The position numbers and the translations under genes were made by a program. A stretch of 5,449 bases of DNA, taken from contig VAXA01000301.1 of the NCBI GenBank assembly GCA_005883365.1, positions 1 through 5,449 on the forward strand, given 5' to 3'. The notes beneath the pieces were generated by a model that saw only the letters and a list, made by a program, of their open reading frames with translations, had not been told where the DNA came from and made no database searches. Shown here piece after piece: positions 4,456 through 5,449 of the stretch; position 1 is the first letter of the stretch; each line of letters starts with the position of its first letter. The stretch is from Actinomycetota bacterium. Lineage in GTDB: Bacteria; Actinomycetota; Thermoleophilia; Gaiellales; Gaiellaceae.

Positions 4456-5449
4456 TCGATCTTGATCGCGACGTGCTTGAGCTGCGTGTACTCCTCCATG
4501 GAGTAGATGGACATGTCTTTGCCGTAGCCGGACTGCTTGTAGCCGCCGTGCGGCAGCTCGGACGAGAGCGGCAGGAGATGGTCGTTCACCCACACGCACC
4601 CGAACTGGAGCTTTCGCGCCGCGTTCATCGCACGCCCGACGTCGCGCGTCCAGACCGACGCGGCGAGCCCGTAGCGGACGTCGTTCGCCCAGCGTATCGC
4701 CTCGTCGTCGTCCGCGAACTTCTGCACGGTCACGACGGGCCCGAACACCTCGCGCTGCACGATCTCGTCCTCCTGCTTGACGTCGGTGACGATCGTCGGC
4801 TGGACGAAGAAGCCGCGGTCGCCGTTCGTGCCTCCGCCTGTGAGGATCGTCGCGCCCTTCGCGCGCTCGAGGAAGCCGAGGATCCGCTCCTGCTGCTCGT
4901 GGGAGATGACCGAGCCCATCTCGGTCTCGTCGTTGAGCGGGTCGCCGACCTTGAGCGACTCGACCTGCGGGACGAGCTCCTCGAGCAGCGTGTCGTAGAT
5001 CCGCGGCCCCGCGATGACGCGCGAACCGGCGGTGCAGTCCTGGCCGGAGTTCCAGTAGCCGGCGAGCCGGATTCCCTCGGCGACCGCCTTCGGATCGGCG
5101 TCGTCGAAGATCACCATCGGAGCCTTGCCGCCGAGCTCGAGATGGACGCGCTTCACCGTGTCGGCGGCGGTGCGAGCGATGGTCTTGCCCGTCTCCACGT
5201 CGCCGGTGAGGGAGACCATCCCGATCGCCGGGTGCTCGACGATTCGGTGCCCGACCGGGACGCCGTCGCCGGTCACGACCTGGAGCACGCCGGCCGGAAT
5301 GACCTCCTGCGCGAGCTGGACGAAGCGGAGGAGCGAGAGCGGTGTCTGCTCCGACGGCTTGAGGATCTGGAGGTTGCCCGCCGCTAGCGCCGGCCCCATC
5401 TTCCAGACGGCCATCATCAGCGGGTAGTTCCAGGGGCAGATGCCGCCGA
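4452..5449 (-). CDS. Aldehyde dehydrogenase, gamma-aminobutyraldehyde type (5' end off window)
   Basis: This NAD(P)-dependent cytoplasmic enzyme oxidises an aldehyde to its acid. The visible 331 residues are the C-terminal two-thirds of a family usually near 480 long; the frame stays open to the right edge, so the start is outside. In order: [23 protein letters not shown] and LKPSEQTP (NAD-binding Asn and Lys), [19 protein letters not shown] with the catalytic Glu (codon 5138-5136), [10 protein letters not shown] with the nucleophile Cys (5036-5034), [12 protein letters not shown], and the end [28 protein letters not shown]. This ending and overall style match PatD/YdcW-like gamma-aminobutyraldehyde dehydrogenases of putrescine degradation; exact substrate is inferred from resemblance, and betaine-aldehyde-type relatives are the alternative. 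One departure: the usual TGS of the nucleotide site is TGD (D encoded at 5201-5199). The gene converges on the lipoprotein gene with a 4-base overlap of stop codons. Confidence 0.92.
   Translation of the reverse strand, partial: GGICPWNYPLMMAVWKMGPALAAGNLQILKPSEQTPLSLLRFVQLAQEVIPAGVLQVVTGDGVPVGHRIVEHPAIGMVSLTGDVETGKTIARTAADTVKRVHLELGGKAPMVIFDDADPKAVAEGIRLAGYWNSGQDCTAGSRVIAGPRIYDTLLEELVPQVESLKVGDPLNDETEMGSVISHEQQERILGFLERAKGATILTGGGTNGDRGFFVQPTIVTDVKQEDEIVQREVFGPVVTVQKFADDDEAIRWANDVRYGLAASVWTRDVGRAMNAARKLQFGCVWVNDHLLPLSSELPHGGYKQSGYGKDMSIYSMEEYTQLKHVAIKID

Noticed and set aside
3457..4599. Minus-strand open frame of 380 codons antisense to the HD-GYP and lipoprotein genes
   Set aside because: Composition is Arg/Ala/Asp-rich with no recognisable motif, and it crosses three real genes; a codon-bias shadow.
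4314..5387. Plus-strand open frame of 357 codons antisense to the aldehyde dehydrogenase
   Set aside because: It mirrors the dehydrogenase codon pattern (Arg/Asp/Leu/Val-rich) and has no domain, while the minus-strand frame carries all catalytic motifs.

Overview
The window is high-GC DNA with tightly packed genes, GTG starts alongside ATG, and GGAGG-type or apparently leaderless translation signals. The gene families (an integral-membrane GGDEF-EAL protein, a small PAS-LuxR regulator, a short HD-GYP protein and a PatD-like aldehyde dehydrogenase) point to a high-GC actinobacterium. The protein style recalls Thermoleophilia (Gaiellales/Solirubrobacterales), but that lineage call is from memory of family resemblance and no marker gene is present to fix it.

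Layout, left to right. (1) Minus strand, 1-1692: the N-terminal 564 residues of a membrane-anchored GGDEF-EAL cyclic-di-GMP enzyme whose C-terminal EAL part runs off the left edge. (2) 1693-1833: a divergent intergenic region holding an operator-like inverted repeat (1727-1744) and a plausible promoter and ribosome binding site for the rightward gene. (3) Plus strand, 1834-2195: a small cupin gene broken by an apparent one-base deletion near 1966-1970. (4) 2196-2431: no gene; two hairpins, one a perfect 11-bp stem just past the stop of the next gene. (5) Minus strand, 2432-3049: a complete PAS-LuxR transcription factor. (6) Plus strand, 3115-4017: an HD-GYP-domain protein, divergent from the regulator, whose N-terminal part carries a nearly perfect in-frame 204-bp tandem duplication. 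(7) Plus strand, 4060-4455: a small predicted lipoprotein of unknown function. (8) Minus strand, 4452-5449: most of an aminobutyraldehyde-type aldehyde dehydrogenase, converging on the lipoprotein gene so that the two stop codons share one CTAG.

How they may work together: two proteins here belong to cyclic-di-GMP signalling families (GGDEF-EAL and HD-GYP), and a PAS-containing LuxR-type regulator lies divergently beside the HD-GYP gene. This suggests a small sensory and second-messenger neighbourhood. The cupin and the dehydrogenase look like unrelated metabolic or housekeeping genes. No mobile element, CRISPR array, rRNA or tRNA gene was recognised. I did not find a clear new multi-gene system; the most unusual item is the duplication inside the HD-GYP gene.
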